Shown here: positions 12,401 to 23,703 of the stretch, piece by piece | Numbering within the stretch: position 1 is the stretch's first letter | Layout: every line of letters begins with the position of its first letter | NCBI GenBank assembly: GCA_015039365.1 | Contig: WION01000014.1 | Location: 186,001 to 250,000 of the forward strand | Direction: 5' to 3' | From: Amanita rubescens | Lineage: Eukaryota > Basidiomycota > Agaricomycetes > Agaricales > Amanitaceae | DNA length: 64,000 nt | The notes under the pieces: model-generated | Told to the model about the DNA's origin: nothing | The model's input: only the letters and a program-made list of their open reading frames with translations | Database searches by the model: none | Made by a program: the position numbers and the translations under genes

Positions 12401-15058
12401 ACGACGTACCTGTTTCAGCAAAGATTCAATGACCGCATCCTTCTGTCGCAATTGAGCAAGTAGGTACTCGCGTTTGCTGTCGGAAAAAGGTAAGTCAGAT
12501 GTCGGAGAGATCGGTGAAGAGGAGAGGGATGTTGCAGTAAGGGAAGGTAAAGATTCGAGGGAAGTGGTTGGGGAAGGAATAGACATGACTTCCGGGTGGG
12601 CTAGCCAGGCGACCAGTGTCGAGAAAGGACACTTTTAAGGGTTTTGCAAATGCATCTGCTGCCCAGAAATGGTATGGGGACGATGGCCAGAACATGTGTT
12701 ATCCGAAAAAGGAATTGACACGCCCGAAGACAAAATGACCACGCAGAATATCTCGACTTACTTTGCGGGGATTTTCGGCTTCCGAGGTTCCACGATGCAA
12801 ATGTGTCCGCCTGACTTACATCTTTTGCATGTCTTCTCCCCCTTCGGAAACTCGCACTTCATCTATTCGAATTAGAACGGAATGAAATCAGACAGGGAAG
12901 ACATCCGTTTCGGTGTGCCGCAGCCGCGAGTTGTCGGATCGGAGGAATCACCAATCGGAGCGGAGAATGGTCATTAAATCAGGGATAGTGCGGAGCGAGT
13001 CGAGAGGAGTCGAGATAGTCGAGATGGACCATGCAATATGCGGTAAGTCGGTTTCATATCAAAATCAACCGTAGAATTTAAGATCACAGGGTGGCTCGCT
13101 CAGGGTCATGATGACATACCTTCAATCTCTTGCAGTTGGCGCAGGCTCCAGGGCTGCATAGTGGCACGACATCGCAAGGCGTACACGGAACCGAATAGTG
13201 ATGTGTCAATGTCAGGATGTTAGTATAAAAATATAGCAATCAGTAAGCCATCCAGCGTTCCGGAGGGTAAATATCGCCGGATGTTCATTTATGTCAATCC
13301 GAGGAGGCAGTGCAGATCAAGTTTGATTTGGCGGAACATTCGCAAACGAGCGGTGTGAAATTACCAGTCAAAGGGAAAAAATGGAGATTTAAATGGAATT
13401 AGTAGTCGGGAAGCCAGAATAATCGAGAGCGGCCAGGGCGACATAGAGCAAATTTGGTCCCGTCGAATGCCGGAATGGAAAATGTTGACGTCAGTTATGC
13501 AGATGTTGAACGTTGAATGCCGAAAGTTCACGTGGCATAAACATTTAGCCGATTACGATAGCAATTGGCCGGTATTTGAATGAATGCAAGTGCGTCATTT
13601 TTAGCGGACACAAGAAAGATGAGCATGAAAAAAAATGCAAAAGTCAGCATACCGCAAGGAACAGGAATGGACGAATGGAGGTTGCTCGGGTCCGGAGTCC
13701 GCGGACCCATGACCGAAGATAGACGCTGATACAAGACATCATGGGATTAAGAAGGGACTTACGTTCTAAGACCACCTAAGGCTTTTCCAGGGCGCCCGAC
13801 ATCACCTAATCCATCCACACCCACGCTAATCCCACCATTTTCAGCTTCAAAGTCTTCTTCACTTTCTGATTCGCTCAATGTGGTTCCTAAAAAAGCGACA
13901 TTGCGACCTGGGGTCTTTTTTCTGCGTTTCCTCTTAGGCGGAGAAGTCGCGCTGGGCCGAACCATCTTCTTCGCAGGGGTTTTTTGTGGACTGACTGTGG
14001 ACTGGGCTCTTGACTCTGTTGCATTCCTAGGAATAGCGTCAGGACCAGGCGACGAATCGGTATTGGCTTCCAGTCGTTCGGCCCTGTGGTGAGTTCCCTG
14101 CTCTGCGACGTTTACCCTGAAATTTGCGCTCATAGGGGACAACGATGAACTAGGCGGCGACAATGACGCCGAGTTTCGACCGATTTGCGACGATCCGGCG
14201 TCGCTACCAGTAGAACCGATGATTTCTGACGTATAGGGTAACATCGCATCGAGTTGACTGGATGGACGCTGTACGTGGCCCTGATGATACATTGCCACCT
14301 GTTGGTGACCAGTAGGCTCAGCTATTGAATAGCCATCGGGCGCAAACGTCGTTTGTTGGAACGTGGTATCGGGCGCCAACGAATTGGGCGCAGCAGAGGT
14401 ATGACCATCGGAGTAGAATGGGATGTATGAGTCGTTGATATGATGCGGCTGTTGGTCTAGCTGGCTGCCGTGCTCGACGCCGTTTGAAATGGAGTGTGCA
14501 GCACCGAATATATACGGTTCTGATGAGTGTGTTGTTGGATAGGAACGCGTATCGAAGGTGAATTGATAGTGTTGCTCTCCCTCATTCGGTAAATTGCCGT
14601 GATTTGAAACAGAGAGAACACCCAACTGCTGTTGTTGCTGGGTGGTGAAAGAATCTATCCACTGCTGATATTGCAAGCCATCGTCTGCTCCGTTGTGCGC
14701 GTTGCTGTACTCTTGCTGATAGACAATAGAAGTAGGACCTATCATGGTTGAAGCCGAGCTCGTCGGTGGTTGGTGAGATGCAGCAGGATAAGAGTAGGGA
14801 CGGTCGGTGTTATTATTAGCATTGACAGGTAAACTGGAGGGTGTTACAGTGACAAAAATGTGATTACTCGAAGGTTGGAAACCTATCCATTACTTCGTTA
14901 AAAAGCTCGAGGATTAACTTGAGCGTCTTACCCTGAGTATTACGGGGTGCAGCTGACGACTGGTATCTGACTTTGGAACGGCGGACTCCCTGGTTCCCGG
15001 ATGAGGCATCGCCAGAGGCAACGCGGACAAGAGGTCCCCCCGAGGTCGATGGAAGCAT
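9425..15058 (-). CDS. Zn2Cys6 (zinc-cluster) transcription factor with fungal-specific TF domain, 21 exons
   Basis: Twenty-one exons give 1207 residues. The order is: a Gln/Ser/Pro-rich N-terminus (residues 1-380, exon 2 = 14882-13763) with a basic PKRKRRKK patch; an acidic ESESEEDFE stretch; the Zn2Cys6 cluster built from exon 3 (13153-13120, ACANCKRLK) and exon 4 (12862-12762, MKCEFP...CKRCKSGGHIC); a coiled linker KREYLLAQLRQKDAVIESLL; then the fungal-specific TF middle region (FYEHINPFISLLDPVLHTP, RCPFLFTVVCAISSRYY, AIDDKHMPKLYARFLAGLL) and a Gln/Asn-rich C-terminus. It should bind DNA in the nucleus; its targets are unknown. Exons 3-21 are short and mostly separated by 45-57-nt introns, but three introns around the zinc cluster are 609, 257 and 285 nt. 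The intron at 11506-11453 has a GC donor. The start at 15058 is the first good ATG; 15085 is an in-frame alternative. Confidence 0.88.
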
Positions 15059-16452
15059 GGATACTTGGATTATGCTGAAGATCAATTAGGGAGCTGAGAG
15101 GCTGTACACAACGTGCCGTATACTTCGACGTACCTGACGCAAGGGTCGGAGTAACAGATGCCGATAGACGTGAATAAGGACAGAAAGGACTTGGGCGGTC
15201 GTCAGGTCTTTTGCTTTGCTTTTAATGGAACTAAAATTGACGTTCTTATCCCTTACGGCCCAATTACTTGGCCGAGGTTTGGGCGCACGGAGCGTGGAAG
15301 GAAGCGCAGATGAAGCCTGCGGATTTAAACGTGCATCAGTAATCAAGACTATAAAAGATGGATGGAGATTGTACCGTAATTGCGCTCCTTTGAACCGTTT
15401 ATGGTGTCTCTTGCTGTCGTTATTGTTGAAGAGTACATTTTTGAACTTTGGGCGCGGTGCTCGGTCTGGGCTCATCGTTCCACGTGGTTTGCTTAGTGCG
15501 ATTTCAACCCGCCATGCAGCTATCGTGTGTTTATCATGCTTCTATCGTGCGTTCTTGGCTCAATATACTTCTTAGGTTGCTAATTCAGCAAGCGAGTGTC
15601 GACCGCTATTGATATGGAATACAGTTTGCCTTTGTGGTAACCCAGGACGGGCTAACTTGGCAATGACACACATCTACAAAGGCCCTGGATTCCCTTTTCT
15701 TGCTTGCTTTGTCACTACGTCTCCTCTACTGCGATTCCTGGTCAACGATATTGCTCGATATATGTCTATCTTCCCCGAAGGTCGGGCTGACCCGGACTAG
15801 TCTAACGGATCAATTCTCGACACGGGACGTTTAGCATTTTTTCATGGGAAGTAACCTAACTTTCCGTAGAGGTCTAGTGCAAAGTGCGCCCTGATCGTAT
15901 CGAAATAAGCGTTAAGTGACAGGGTACGATCGATAAGATAGAGTGAGGACAATCCATTACCAGACTTTCAGGTCTGACATTGGATATGACATTCTGAAAC
16001 ATTCATCAAGCCACCGTGGTCCACAGGCACGTATATTCTCCAAATTTTCTTTTCGTCTCTGATTCACACAAAGACCGGGAGCTCCAGCCGGAAGAGCATT
16101 CAGATTTCAAAGTTCTTCCGCTACATGCTGCTGATCCATTTTGTCTGCTCTAGATTCCATTCAAGTGACATGAGAATACTCTAGACCTTCATGCATATGT
16201 TTCATTTTTTTTTCCATTCTATCAAGGAGATAAGAGACTGTATGACAAATGACAAGCAAGAATACACGAGTCCCGTCCCAAACGGTGCAGCCTCGAAAAC
16301 GTTGCCGTATTCTTGGATGGTATATCTGTAGGCGGCTTAGAATGTGAATCCATTCCTATGCTATGCAAATCATACAATATTTACCATGTATCATAACGAA
16401 AGATAAGTAGTGTCGATAAATAACGCAACAACCCAAATATGGTGATCACTGA
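15059..16452. other. intergenic / upstream region of the Zn2Cys6 gene
   Basis: About 1.4 kb lie upstream of the transcription factor start. Overlapping open frames on both strands (15086-15475 minus, 15216-15575 plus) look like mutual shadows with no domain. It is most likely the promoter and 5' leader of the regulator plus the 3' region of the coiled-coil gene. No repeat or RNA gene is evident. Confidence 0.5.
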
Positions 16453-17805
16453 TCACATCCTCCACCGTTGAGCTGTACCCTGCACATTCTTCGCCTGGGC
16501 ATATGTTTTGATATCATCAGACGGCCTTTGCCGCGACTTCCACTGTTCCAGTGGAGATGCGTTCGGGCCGTAAAATAAGGGGTTAAAAGAAAAGCCAGTA
16601 TGCTTGCCAAGAATGAGCCTCTTGGGCCTAGTGAGCACCTGACGTTTCGAGTGATCAACCCATCTGGCGGAGCGGATCTTACGGGGAGTCATAGGCATTC
16701 TCTGGAGGCGTGCGAAGCCCCTGCGAGGGGGCGAACTGATTCCCCGTCCATCGAACGATACGCAAGTAACGGAAGAGGAGGCGATGGTTTCATGGTCGTC
16801 GTCGCCGATATGGATGGCCGCAAGCGAGTTTTGGTATCCGTCCAAACGCGCTTCCAACTCTTCTACCCTCCTCTGGGCAGCATCGAGACTCTCGTACAGC
16901 GAGTCCTCAAAGTTGTTCTGAAGATCCTGCTGGATGGAACTCGCTTGCTGGGCAAGGCTCAACTTTTCGATCTGTCGTACGAGCTTCCAATACTCCTGGT
17001 ACCATTCCCAAGTAAATTGCTTCAGCTCGTGCTCGTGTAGCCCATCCTGGGTTCCTAGCACTAGCTTGTAGGAATCAAGCTCATCATTCATGTCCTTGAC
17101 ATAGCCTTGGATAAGGCGATCATGCTGCAGCTCTTCCATCATTTTCTTCGCCGCTCGTTTGATGGTAGCACCAAATCTCCTCTTTAACGTTGCCGTCTCG
17201 AGCTCCAACTCTCCGACCTGCTTCTCCAGCTGCCACACCTTGTTTTGGAGAAGGAGCTTGTCGCAGAAGCCATGAAAAGCACTCGCACGACGACAGGCCC
17301 CAGCTGACCGCACGTCCGACTGCACCTTCTTCAGTTGTTTCTCCTGCTTCCATATGCGATTCATCGCTAGTAGCCTTTCGCAAAAGGATGTGAAAGCGCC
17401 GCTCATGCGAGAAGTATCCAAGGCATTAGTTTCGTAGCCGTTACATAGGCTAGAGAGGCGCCTCCCTCTTCTCCTGTGTCGGACAGGAGGCGCGCAAATT
17501 GCTAGCCTGGACCTAGGGCGCACGAATGTGTCGTACATCGAGTCGATCATGTGTTCTACTTTGGTTTCTTCCTCCTGAACATGATGCAGGTGATAACGAC
17601 GTTCTAGATCGCAAAAGTCGACCTGCACTTGTTCGAGTTTAAGAACAAGATCGCTAGCGAGCGTTTGGACTCGTTGCGGTGAGGATATAGTGACGGAAGA
17701 GGACGTTGTAATGAGTGTTTGGCGTAGTCGACGAGAGATCAGGACGATGATCTCGATCGCCAGCAGTATAATCAGAGCAGCCACAAGTGTGATGTCTTCA
17801 ACCAT
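16453..17805 (-). CDS. N-terminally membrane-anchored coiled-coil protein, unknown function
   Basis: This is a single-exon frame of 450 residues from the chosen ATG at 17805. The protein opens with VEDITLVAALIILLAIEIIV, a clear membrane helix, followed by basic ISRRLRQ, so the long remainder probably faces the cytosol. Residues 45-330 are rich in heptad-like Leu/Glu/Lys patterns (KLEQVQVDFCDLERRYHLH, KQLKKVQSDV, EKQVGELELETATLKRR, RRVEELEARLDGYQ) consistent with coiled coil. The tail is basic (RKIRSARWVDHSKRQ). The frame runs on upstream to 18087 without a stop, but that part lacks the composition of the rest. I do not recognise the family. Confidence 0.6.
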   Translation of the reverse strand: MVEDITLVAALIILLAIEIIVLISRRLRQTLITTSSSVTISSPQRVQTLASDLVLKLEQVQVDFCDLERRYHLHHVQEEETKVEHMIDSMYDTFVRPRSRLAICAPPVRHRRRGRRLSSLCNGYETNALDTSRMSGAFTSFCERLLAMNRIWKQEKQLKKVQSDVRSAGACRRASAFHGFCDKLLLQNKVWQLEKQVGELELETATLKRRFGATIKRAAKKMMEELQHDRLIQGYVKDMNDELDSYKLVLGTQDGLHEHELKQFTWEWYQEYWKLVRQIEKLSLAQQASSIQQDLQNNFEDSLYESLDAAQRRVEELEARLDGYQNSLAAIHIGDDDHETIASSSVTCVSFDGRGISSPPRRGFARLQRMPMTPRKIRSARWVDHSKRQVLTRPKRLILGKHTGFSFNPLFYGPNASPLEQWKSRQRPSDDIKTYAQAKNVQGTAQRWRM

Positions 17806-18496
17806 GGGTTGAAATCGAAGTGGGTTTTTCGTCGGCGTGAGGGGTGGATGAATCGTTATCAACGGTCGATAAACGCTGAAGTAGATGGAGATTTGGGGTG
17901 TTGGACCGGGAGGGATGTTATAACAAATTTGCGTGCCCTCAAAAACATGAGGATGGCTCGGGGCATCAGATGCTGTGCCTTCTACACGCGTTGGCTCGGG
18001 AATGGATAGTTGAATTCCTTGTCCACGCGTCTGCCACGAGGCATCAGTACACAAACACAAGTTTGTGCGAACCTTCCTTGTCTTCATGCGACATGGTTAC
18101 AAATTGCGTTTTGAAACAGTGTTGCCTGCCATCGAATCAATCATTTGGAGTCGTAACGCGTAGAACCACGGGGAAAATCGCGAACTTCTGCATTTCCCAC
18201 TGATGCATCCTTTGCACGTGGAGTAAGTCCTGCCAAAGCACGTCAGGACCTAACTCTCTAGCCCGACGTGTTTTGAATGCTGAGAGGTCGTTGTTATAGG
18301 CTGTGAGCCAGCGTCGCAGAAATGCTGGTACAAGGACAAGTTCAAGTTGTTGGCGTGACACAAGATGATTACATACGACACCTATTATCTACACATGATT
18401 TTACCGACAGCATATAGATTTTTTATCTACAGTGCAGTTCATACAGTTGTCTAGTGACAACTATACCAACGTAACCTTCCGAGGAAGGACATCATT

Positions 18497-19011
18497 TTAT
18501 GCGATCTCGTGTTCTGCGAGGAGCTGGCAAACCATCTTTACATTGTCCTAGAAGTTGATGTTAAAGATAGCTTACCATGTTAGGTATCCCGTTGGAGATG
18601 GGATATCTGTGCTTGCAGTTCGGGCAAATCATTGCACCTTCCTCAACATGTATCTTCTCTGGTTAAGCAAACTTAATATCCGATTTATCTTACTCACTCC
18701 TAGCAAGACATGATTTAGTTTCTCTAAAAATTCGTCATCTAGCATATCTGGAGGCTCCAGAGGCAAGGACGTGTCACCCAGCTTGAGGTGATGAACATCA
18801 AGTCAATTGGAAGAACTCGTCAACTCACCTGCCGGGCAGCATCCACTAACGCCTTCCATTCAATTTTCGGTATAAAACCTTTTAGAAATTCAGAGTTTAA
18901 CTCTGCCTCGCGTATTTCTACTTGAACGTCCACAAATTGCAGAGGAAAGTTGTTGGTTATACATCCCTTTGCATGGCAAGCCAGGAGATTGTGGGTAATT
19001 AGGCGTACCAT
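18497..19011 (-). CDS. TRM112: TRM112-like methyltransferase activator
   Basis: Four exons: 19011-18829, 18781-18698, 18656-18576 and 18523-18497, giving 124 residues, the usual length for this family. TRM112 is a small zinc protein that binds and stabilises several methyltransferases acting on tRNA, rRNA and the release factor eRF1. Recognition rests on the start RLITHNLLACHAKGC, the Cys pair MICPNC with C12 and C17 as the other zinc ligands, and the conserved end YPISNGIPNM-LLAEHEIA. The last exon codes for only eight residues plus stop. It is divergent from RRP45 with 55 bp between the two start codons. Confidence 0.93.
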
Positions 19012-19066
19012 TGAATCCGATTCAGATCTTGTCACACTGTCACGCTCGAGGAAAGTTATCCCGCCA
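19012..19066. promoter_or_regulatory. 55-bp divergent start region between TRM112 and RRP45
   Basis: Only 55 bp separate the ATG codons of the two divergent genes, so their 5' leaders and core promoters must overlap each other or the coding regions. No TATA-like element is obvious in the gap. Confidence 0.6.
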
Positions 19067-20129
19067 ATGAGACCACCTTCGCCTTCCATACCGGAGAAAG
19101 AGTTTTTATACGAATCACTTAAACAATCCTTGCGTTTGGATGGACGAAAGCCCTTTGAGCTACGAAACTTGACAATTTCTTTCGGTCCCGAACTGGGATG
19201 GGTAGAATGTGCATTGGGAGATACCAAGTACGAGAAAACCGAGTTATCCGACATTTATAGTATTCATTAATACACCGACAGAGTCCTCGCGCAAGTGGAA
19301 GCGAAAATTGTACGACCACCACCTGAGCGTGCCCTCGAAGGGATGATCACGCTACACTCAGAAATATCTCCCATGGCATCAAGCGAATACGAGATCGGCC
19401 GGTAGGTAGGTGAAATCTGTTCTTAGCTTCATGTCCCGTCCAATGCGTTTGTTTTAGGGCATCTGATGAAGAAGTAACGATCACGCGTATGCTGGACAAA
19501 GTGTTGCGTAGAAGTGACGCCGTTGATAAAGAATCTCTTTGCATATTAGCAGGTCAAAGGGTGAGACCACATAACATAGCTTGTGCTCTTTCTGATGATT
19601 GCTTGGACGTAGGTATGGCATCTTAAGCTAACTCTGCATTTTCTTGCGGATGCAGGGAACATGCTTGACTGCGGATGTCTTGCTGGCATCCTCGCTCTAA
19701 AACATTTCAGAAGACCTGAAGTCGAAGTAATCGGGGACGAAATTACGATAGTAAGAAGGGTATATACTTCCCGACGCTCGCAAGCTAATGCGCTTTTTCT
19801 AGTATCCGCCATCAGAGCGAGCACCAGTGCCACTTGCCATTCATCACACCCCGTTTTGCTTCACCTTCGCCTTCTTCCCGGATTTAGAAATGCCGCCGGT
19901 ACTTGACCCCTCACACCTAGAGCAACGCTTGAGTGCTGGGCTGTTATCAGTCGCTCTCAATGCTCAGAAAGAAATGTGTGTTTTTCAAAAATTGGGAGGC
20001 GTTCCCTTGGTTCCAAAAGACGTTCTTAAAATCATCGACGTGGCCGTGGTGAAAGCGCAAGAAATACACGAATACACTGAAAAGAGGCTAGGTGAAGATT
20101 GGGCAAGTAGAACTGTGGAATTTAGGTGA
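19067..20129 (+). CDS. RRP45: exosome core subunit RRP45 (RNase PH-like)
   Basis: Five exons: 19067-19227, 19282-19401, 19458-19560, 19613-19750 and 19803-20129, giving 282 residues. It belongs to the six-subunit RNase PH-like ring of the RNA exosome, which degrades and trims RNA in nucleus and cytosol. Family marks are SLRLDGRKPFELRNLTISFG at the start, the strand pair VLAQVEAKIVRPPPERALEG, the central DCGCLAGILALKHFRRPEV helix block and HHTPFCFTFAFF. Eukaryotic ring subunits are catalytically inactive. The length matches the family core without the long C-terminal tail some members have. Confidence 0.92.
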
Positions 20130-20241
20130 CTCGTTGATAAAAATACATGAAAGTTCTTTCGGCTCCTCACTGTAATAACGTGTTGATCGGTCATCACCTT
20201 AGAAGAAAAGTTTCAACACTTTTATCACAAAGAATTCCAGT

Positions 20242-21040
20242 CTAATCCGTTTGCGCGTATTTCTCCAAGCGCTCTAAACGCTCGCCCCAACGTCCCTCAT
20301 TCCAAGAACTTATCTGTTTCCATTCCTCACTATCCTTCCCGAGGGCCACCTGCATCCATTTGAACCAAGCACAGAGCACAAAATCTGCAAACGAAATGGT
20401 ATCGCCCATTATATATGGGCCGTTACTCTTTAGCAGCCACTGATCGATATTGTTAAGATCGTCCCTCAACTCGTTTAACGCTGCCTGCCACGCATCTCCT
20501 GTGGGCTTCATCGTACTGATGTCTCTACCAAACCTCTTGCTTCGGGTTCCAAGGAAGTACTCCCTGCCCTCCGGGTGGTTGATCAACTTGAGATTCGCCG
20601 GAAGGGTGAATTGATATAGTGCTTTAAAGTGTGGCCTGAGTGACCTGATGAAGGCACTCAGTAGAGCCTCCGTTCCTGGAATAATGACCTTTGGGGTATC
20701 GGGATAGGCTTTGTCAAGATATTCGGCAATCCGGTAAGAGTCGGAGAGAGCTGCACCGGTCGATTCGTCGATGATAGCTGGGAGGGTATAATAAGGACCT
20801 CCAGTCTCTGGGTTAGGAGTTCCTTCAGGCGGAATGCCCTTCTCTTTGCAGAGCTTCTCGATGTCAACGTGTGCTTTCCATTCTGTTTTGTAGGGAATAC
20901 CCTTGTAGTTCAACGTATATCTGCAAGCCTGTCTTCGGACGAGCCCCGGTGACGAGAAATAACTTTACAAACCTAACTTTCCATGTATTTGGATTGTATG
21001 GCCCTCCTCGAGACGTGAAGTCGTAGAAGGTGATGGTCAT
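20242..21040 (-). CDS. glutathione S-transferase, fungal GSTFuA/etherase-like type (copy 1)
   Basis: Two exons: 21040-20973 and 20920-20242, with a 52-nt intron, giving 248 residues. The thioredoxin-like N-terminal domain has the start MTITFYDFTSRGGPYNPNTW and the glutathione-contact block YTLPAIIDESTG...SDSYRIAEYLD. The helical C-terminal domain ends in EEWKQISSWNEGRWGERLE. Relatives in wood-decay fungi bind or conjugate aromatic and wood-extractive compounds; that substrate range is inferred. It lies head-to-tail with a second, very similar copy (21344-22142) that has the same intron position and identical exon lengths, so this is a recent tandem duplication. Confidence 0.9.
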
Positions 21041-21343
21041 TTGAGCCTATATATATTCTTCGGTATGATCCCCTGACCTTTATAAATCCTTCTGCGGCAT
21101 CCGGCGGAAGTGGTTTATTCTTTCTTGCGGATGAATAACTTTATCGGGTCTTCACTTAGTAAGTGTGGCGCGAGCGCTATCTTATCATGGGAAACGGTGC
21201 TCCGAGTCGCTAATCTGTAAGACGTTACACGTCAATATTCAAAGCGCCAACAGGTGATTGATTCCTAATCCTGCACAGCGCATGACCTCACTCTGATGCC
21301 AACAGCAGTGGGAGGAGCCCATCAATCGCAATACTACGTCACT
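21041..21343. other. spacer between tandem GST genes
   Basis: About 300 bp separate copy 2's stop from copy 1's start. It serves as the promoter region of copy 1 and the 3' region of copy 2. No other feature is seen. Confidence 0.5.
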
Positions 21344-22142
21344 TTAATCCGTTTGCGCGTACTTCTCCAAACGTTCTACACGCTCACCCCAACGACCCTC
21401 ATTCCAAGAACTAATCTGTTTCCATTCTTCGCTATCTTTCCCGACGGTCACCTGCGTCCACTTCAGCCAACAACAAAGCGCAAAGTCCGCAAACGAGATG
21501 GTGTTGCCCATCACGTATGGGCCCCCGCTCTTTTGCAACCATTGATCGACATTGTTAAGACCGTCCCTCAATTCGTTTAACGCTGCCTGCCACGCATCGC
21601 CGGTTGGCTTCATCGTACTGATGTCTTGTCCAAACCTCCCACTTCGGGTCCTGTGGAAGTACGCATGGCCCTCGGGGTGCTCGATCAGCTTGAGATTTGC
21701 TGGAAGGGTAAATTGCCACATTGCTTTGAAATGAGGCAGGAATGATCTAGTGAAGGCAGTCTGCAGAACCTCCGTTCCCGGGATAATGACCTTGGGCGTA
21801 TCGGGGTAAGCCTTATCAAGGTATTCGGCAATCCGGAGAGAGTCGGAGACGGCTACACCGGTCGATTCGTCGACGATGGCTGGGAGGGTGTAATAAGGCC
21901 CTCCAGTCTCAGGATTACGGCTTCCTTCGGGAGGAATGCCCTTCTCTTTGGCGAGTTCCTCGATGTCGACGTATTCTTTCCATTCTGTCTTGTAAGGAAT
22001 ACCCTTGTAGTTTAATGTGTATCTGAAAGCCTATGTTTGGGGGAGTCCTGGTGACGAGGAACAATTCTACGAACCTAACTTTCCATGTGTTTGGATTGTG
22101 TGGTCCTGCACGGGACGGAAAGTCGTAGAAGATAATGGTCAT
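21344..22142 (-). CDS. glutathione S-transferase, fungal GSTFuA/etherase-like type (copy 2)
   Basis: Two exons: 22142-22075 and 22022-21344, giving 248 residues. Exon lengths and intron length (68, 52 and 679) are the same as in copy 1. The frame is intact throughout. It has the same FYDF...NTWK start, YTLPAIVDESTG block and EEWKQISSWNEGRWGER end. Differences from copy 1 are scattered over both domains (for example CCWLKWTQV against CAWFKWMQV in the C-terminal domain), so the copies may differ in substrate. The first in-frame internal ATG is late (21721), which would mislead a start caller that ignores the intron. Confidence 0.9.
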
Positions 22143-22429
22143 TTCAGCATCCATCTGGGTGATTCCTTGTTCTTTATAAACTCTTCTGCACCTTCCAGGA
22201 ACGAAGATACTGAAGCGAAGCCGACTGTTTGCCGAATGAATGCTGTCAGTATCAAACTTATTCCGCTTGACTATTAGAGCCAATATCACTAAGCGCTAAA
22301 TGATTACAATGCATTGCTTCCTAAATGTACACGGCAAAATGACGCATGCTCTTAGGGCTCGCGTGTTAAATCCCAACCTTGGCGAACGAAGATGAGCTCG
22401 TCAAGGCGATGATGCGCAAACCCACTGGA

Positions 22430-23703
22430 TCATTCGCCTTGATCATTCGGTGGTGAGGACGGTCGGGCAAGCCGCCGAGTCTCTGCCCACACCTTTGCAC
22501 GCGCCCTACGAGCTTCCTTCACAGAAGCTTCGTCCCTTTCCGTGCTGGGATCCGACGGAACTCCGCCCTCGAGCGTGTGCTTATTCAGGCTGTCATCCTT
22601 AATTAACTCTGGTGGTTCAGCTTCTTCACTATGACTTCCATCCTCGTCGCTATCGCCATACCCCGCCAAGGCACTTAAAGTGCCACCTGATCGTTCTTCT
22701 TTCTTTCTTTCTGTCTCCCTGGTAGCTGTTTCGGTTTGCAATCGTATCTTCATGAGCTTCCACGCTCGGCTCCATCTGCCTCGAAGAAATGCGAAGCGCT
22801 TGTCGGCGCCGTGGTTAGCTAATATACGCATCTCTAACTGTGCAGGGTTGGGTGAGGAGTGTAAATGAATGGCAGTTCGCCGCATGAGTTCTTTCTGAGT
22901 GTCATCAGGCTGTAACAGACAAGTAAGCGGGTGACAGCGGGATTAGGAATATATAAACACCTCCTCGTCACTTCCTCCCCATATATCTTGGTCTTCGAAT
23001 TGATCGCCGTCTTCAACCATTCGTGCCTTTAAACGTTCCTCGTGAGCCTTATCAAGCGTACGGCGACGTTTTTGACGCCGATAATCTTCCACCTCGCTTT
23101 GGGAGAGGAAAAAGGTATCCTCAGCGTCTGAAGGAAGGTCAGACCAGCCGCTGGGAGATTCAGTCCTTGGTGGTCCGGGCTCAGACTGGATCGGCGGTAA
23201 AGAATCCAGTAGAAGGCGAGCATCATATCTAAGGCGTAACCATCAGAAAAGTAATCATTCGGAGCGAAAGAATCACATCGTAGCTAGTGAGTGTGCTGCA
23301 TATAATTAGCGTTCTTCAGAGGGTAGTGATCGGGTGCGGCATATCAGGTTGAAATAACCCACCGATCTACCCATATTTCTTCCTGCGACACTTGTCGTTC
23401 TTCTGCATAGTCATCTTCATCATGAAAATTTGATTGTCTCTGAGGTGTGCCCCATCTAATAAGAGCTTCACCAATCCTCTTCCTTGGAGGTTGGTTCGGC
23501 AGATACTCGACGACTTCCAGTGACCTGGCAGCTAAGGCAGCTTGCGGACCACGGACGATATCTGCTTCATGTGCGACAATATAGAGTGCTGAATCAGGCT
23601 CTCTTCTGGTTTCAGAATTGTCTGTGTTAAAGCTTTCGTCCCTCCGCCCATGCTCCGGACGCTGCTTGCGTTTCCTGGAGTACTGCATAGAGGCGTGACG
23701 CAT
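22430..23703 (-). CDS. conserved acidic protein of unknown function (possible SURP-like segment)
   Basis: Three exons: 23703-23363, 23228-22961 and 22909-22430, giving 362 residues. The first intron is 134 nt, the second 51 nt. The N-terminal part is hydrophilic and ends in a conserved-looking DRYDARLLLDSLPP that spans intron 1. The middle is acidic with EDYRRQKRRRTLDKAHEERL. A compact block around residues 205-240 (LEMRILANHGADKRFAFLRG) recalls a SURP/SWAP module of RNA-processing proteins, but this is only a resemblance. The tail is rich in Glu, Ser and Arg. Nuclear RNA work would fit the composition. A later ATG at 23688 is an alternative start. Confidence 0.55.

Noticed and set aside
12374..12586. 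A separate small gene starting MSIPSPTTSLES on the minus strand
   Set aside because: Its second half (KREYLLAQLRQKDAVIESLL) is exon 5 of the zinc-cluster gene; the first half lies inside the intron before it. It is kept only as a possible internal start.
13528..13734. An extra exon inside the 609-nt intron of the zinc-cluster gene
   Set aside because: A 73-nt candidate with splice-like ends exists, but it leaves the wrong phase for the zinc-cluster exon, while the direct join 13763 to 13153 restores the family sequence RTPGACANC.
15216..15575. Plus-strand gene opposite the frame 15086-15475
   Set aside because: The two overlapping frames mirror each other and neither has a recognisable domain. 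The position fits the promoter of the transcription factor.
18137..18361. Upstream exon of the coiled-coil gene (frame MSRQQLELVLVPAFL)
   Set aside because: No clear splice pair joins it, and the membrane helix right after the ATG at 17805 is a natural N-terminus.
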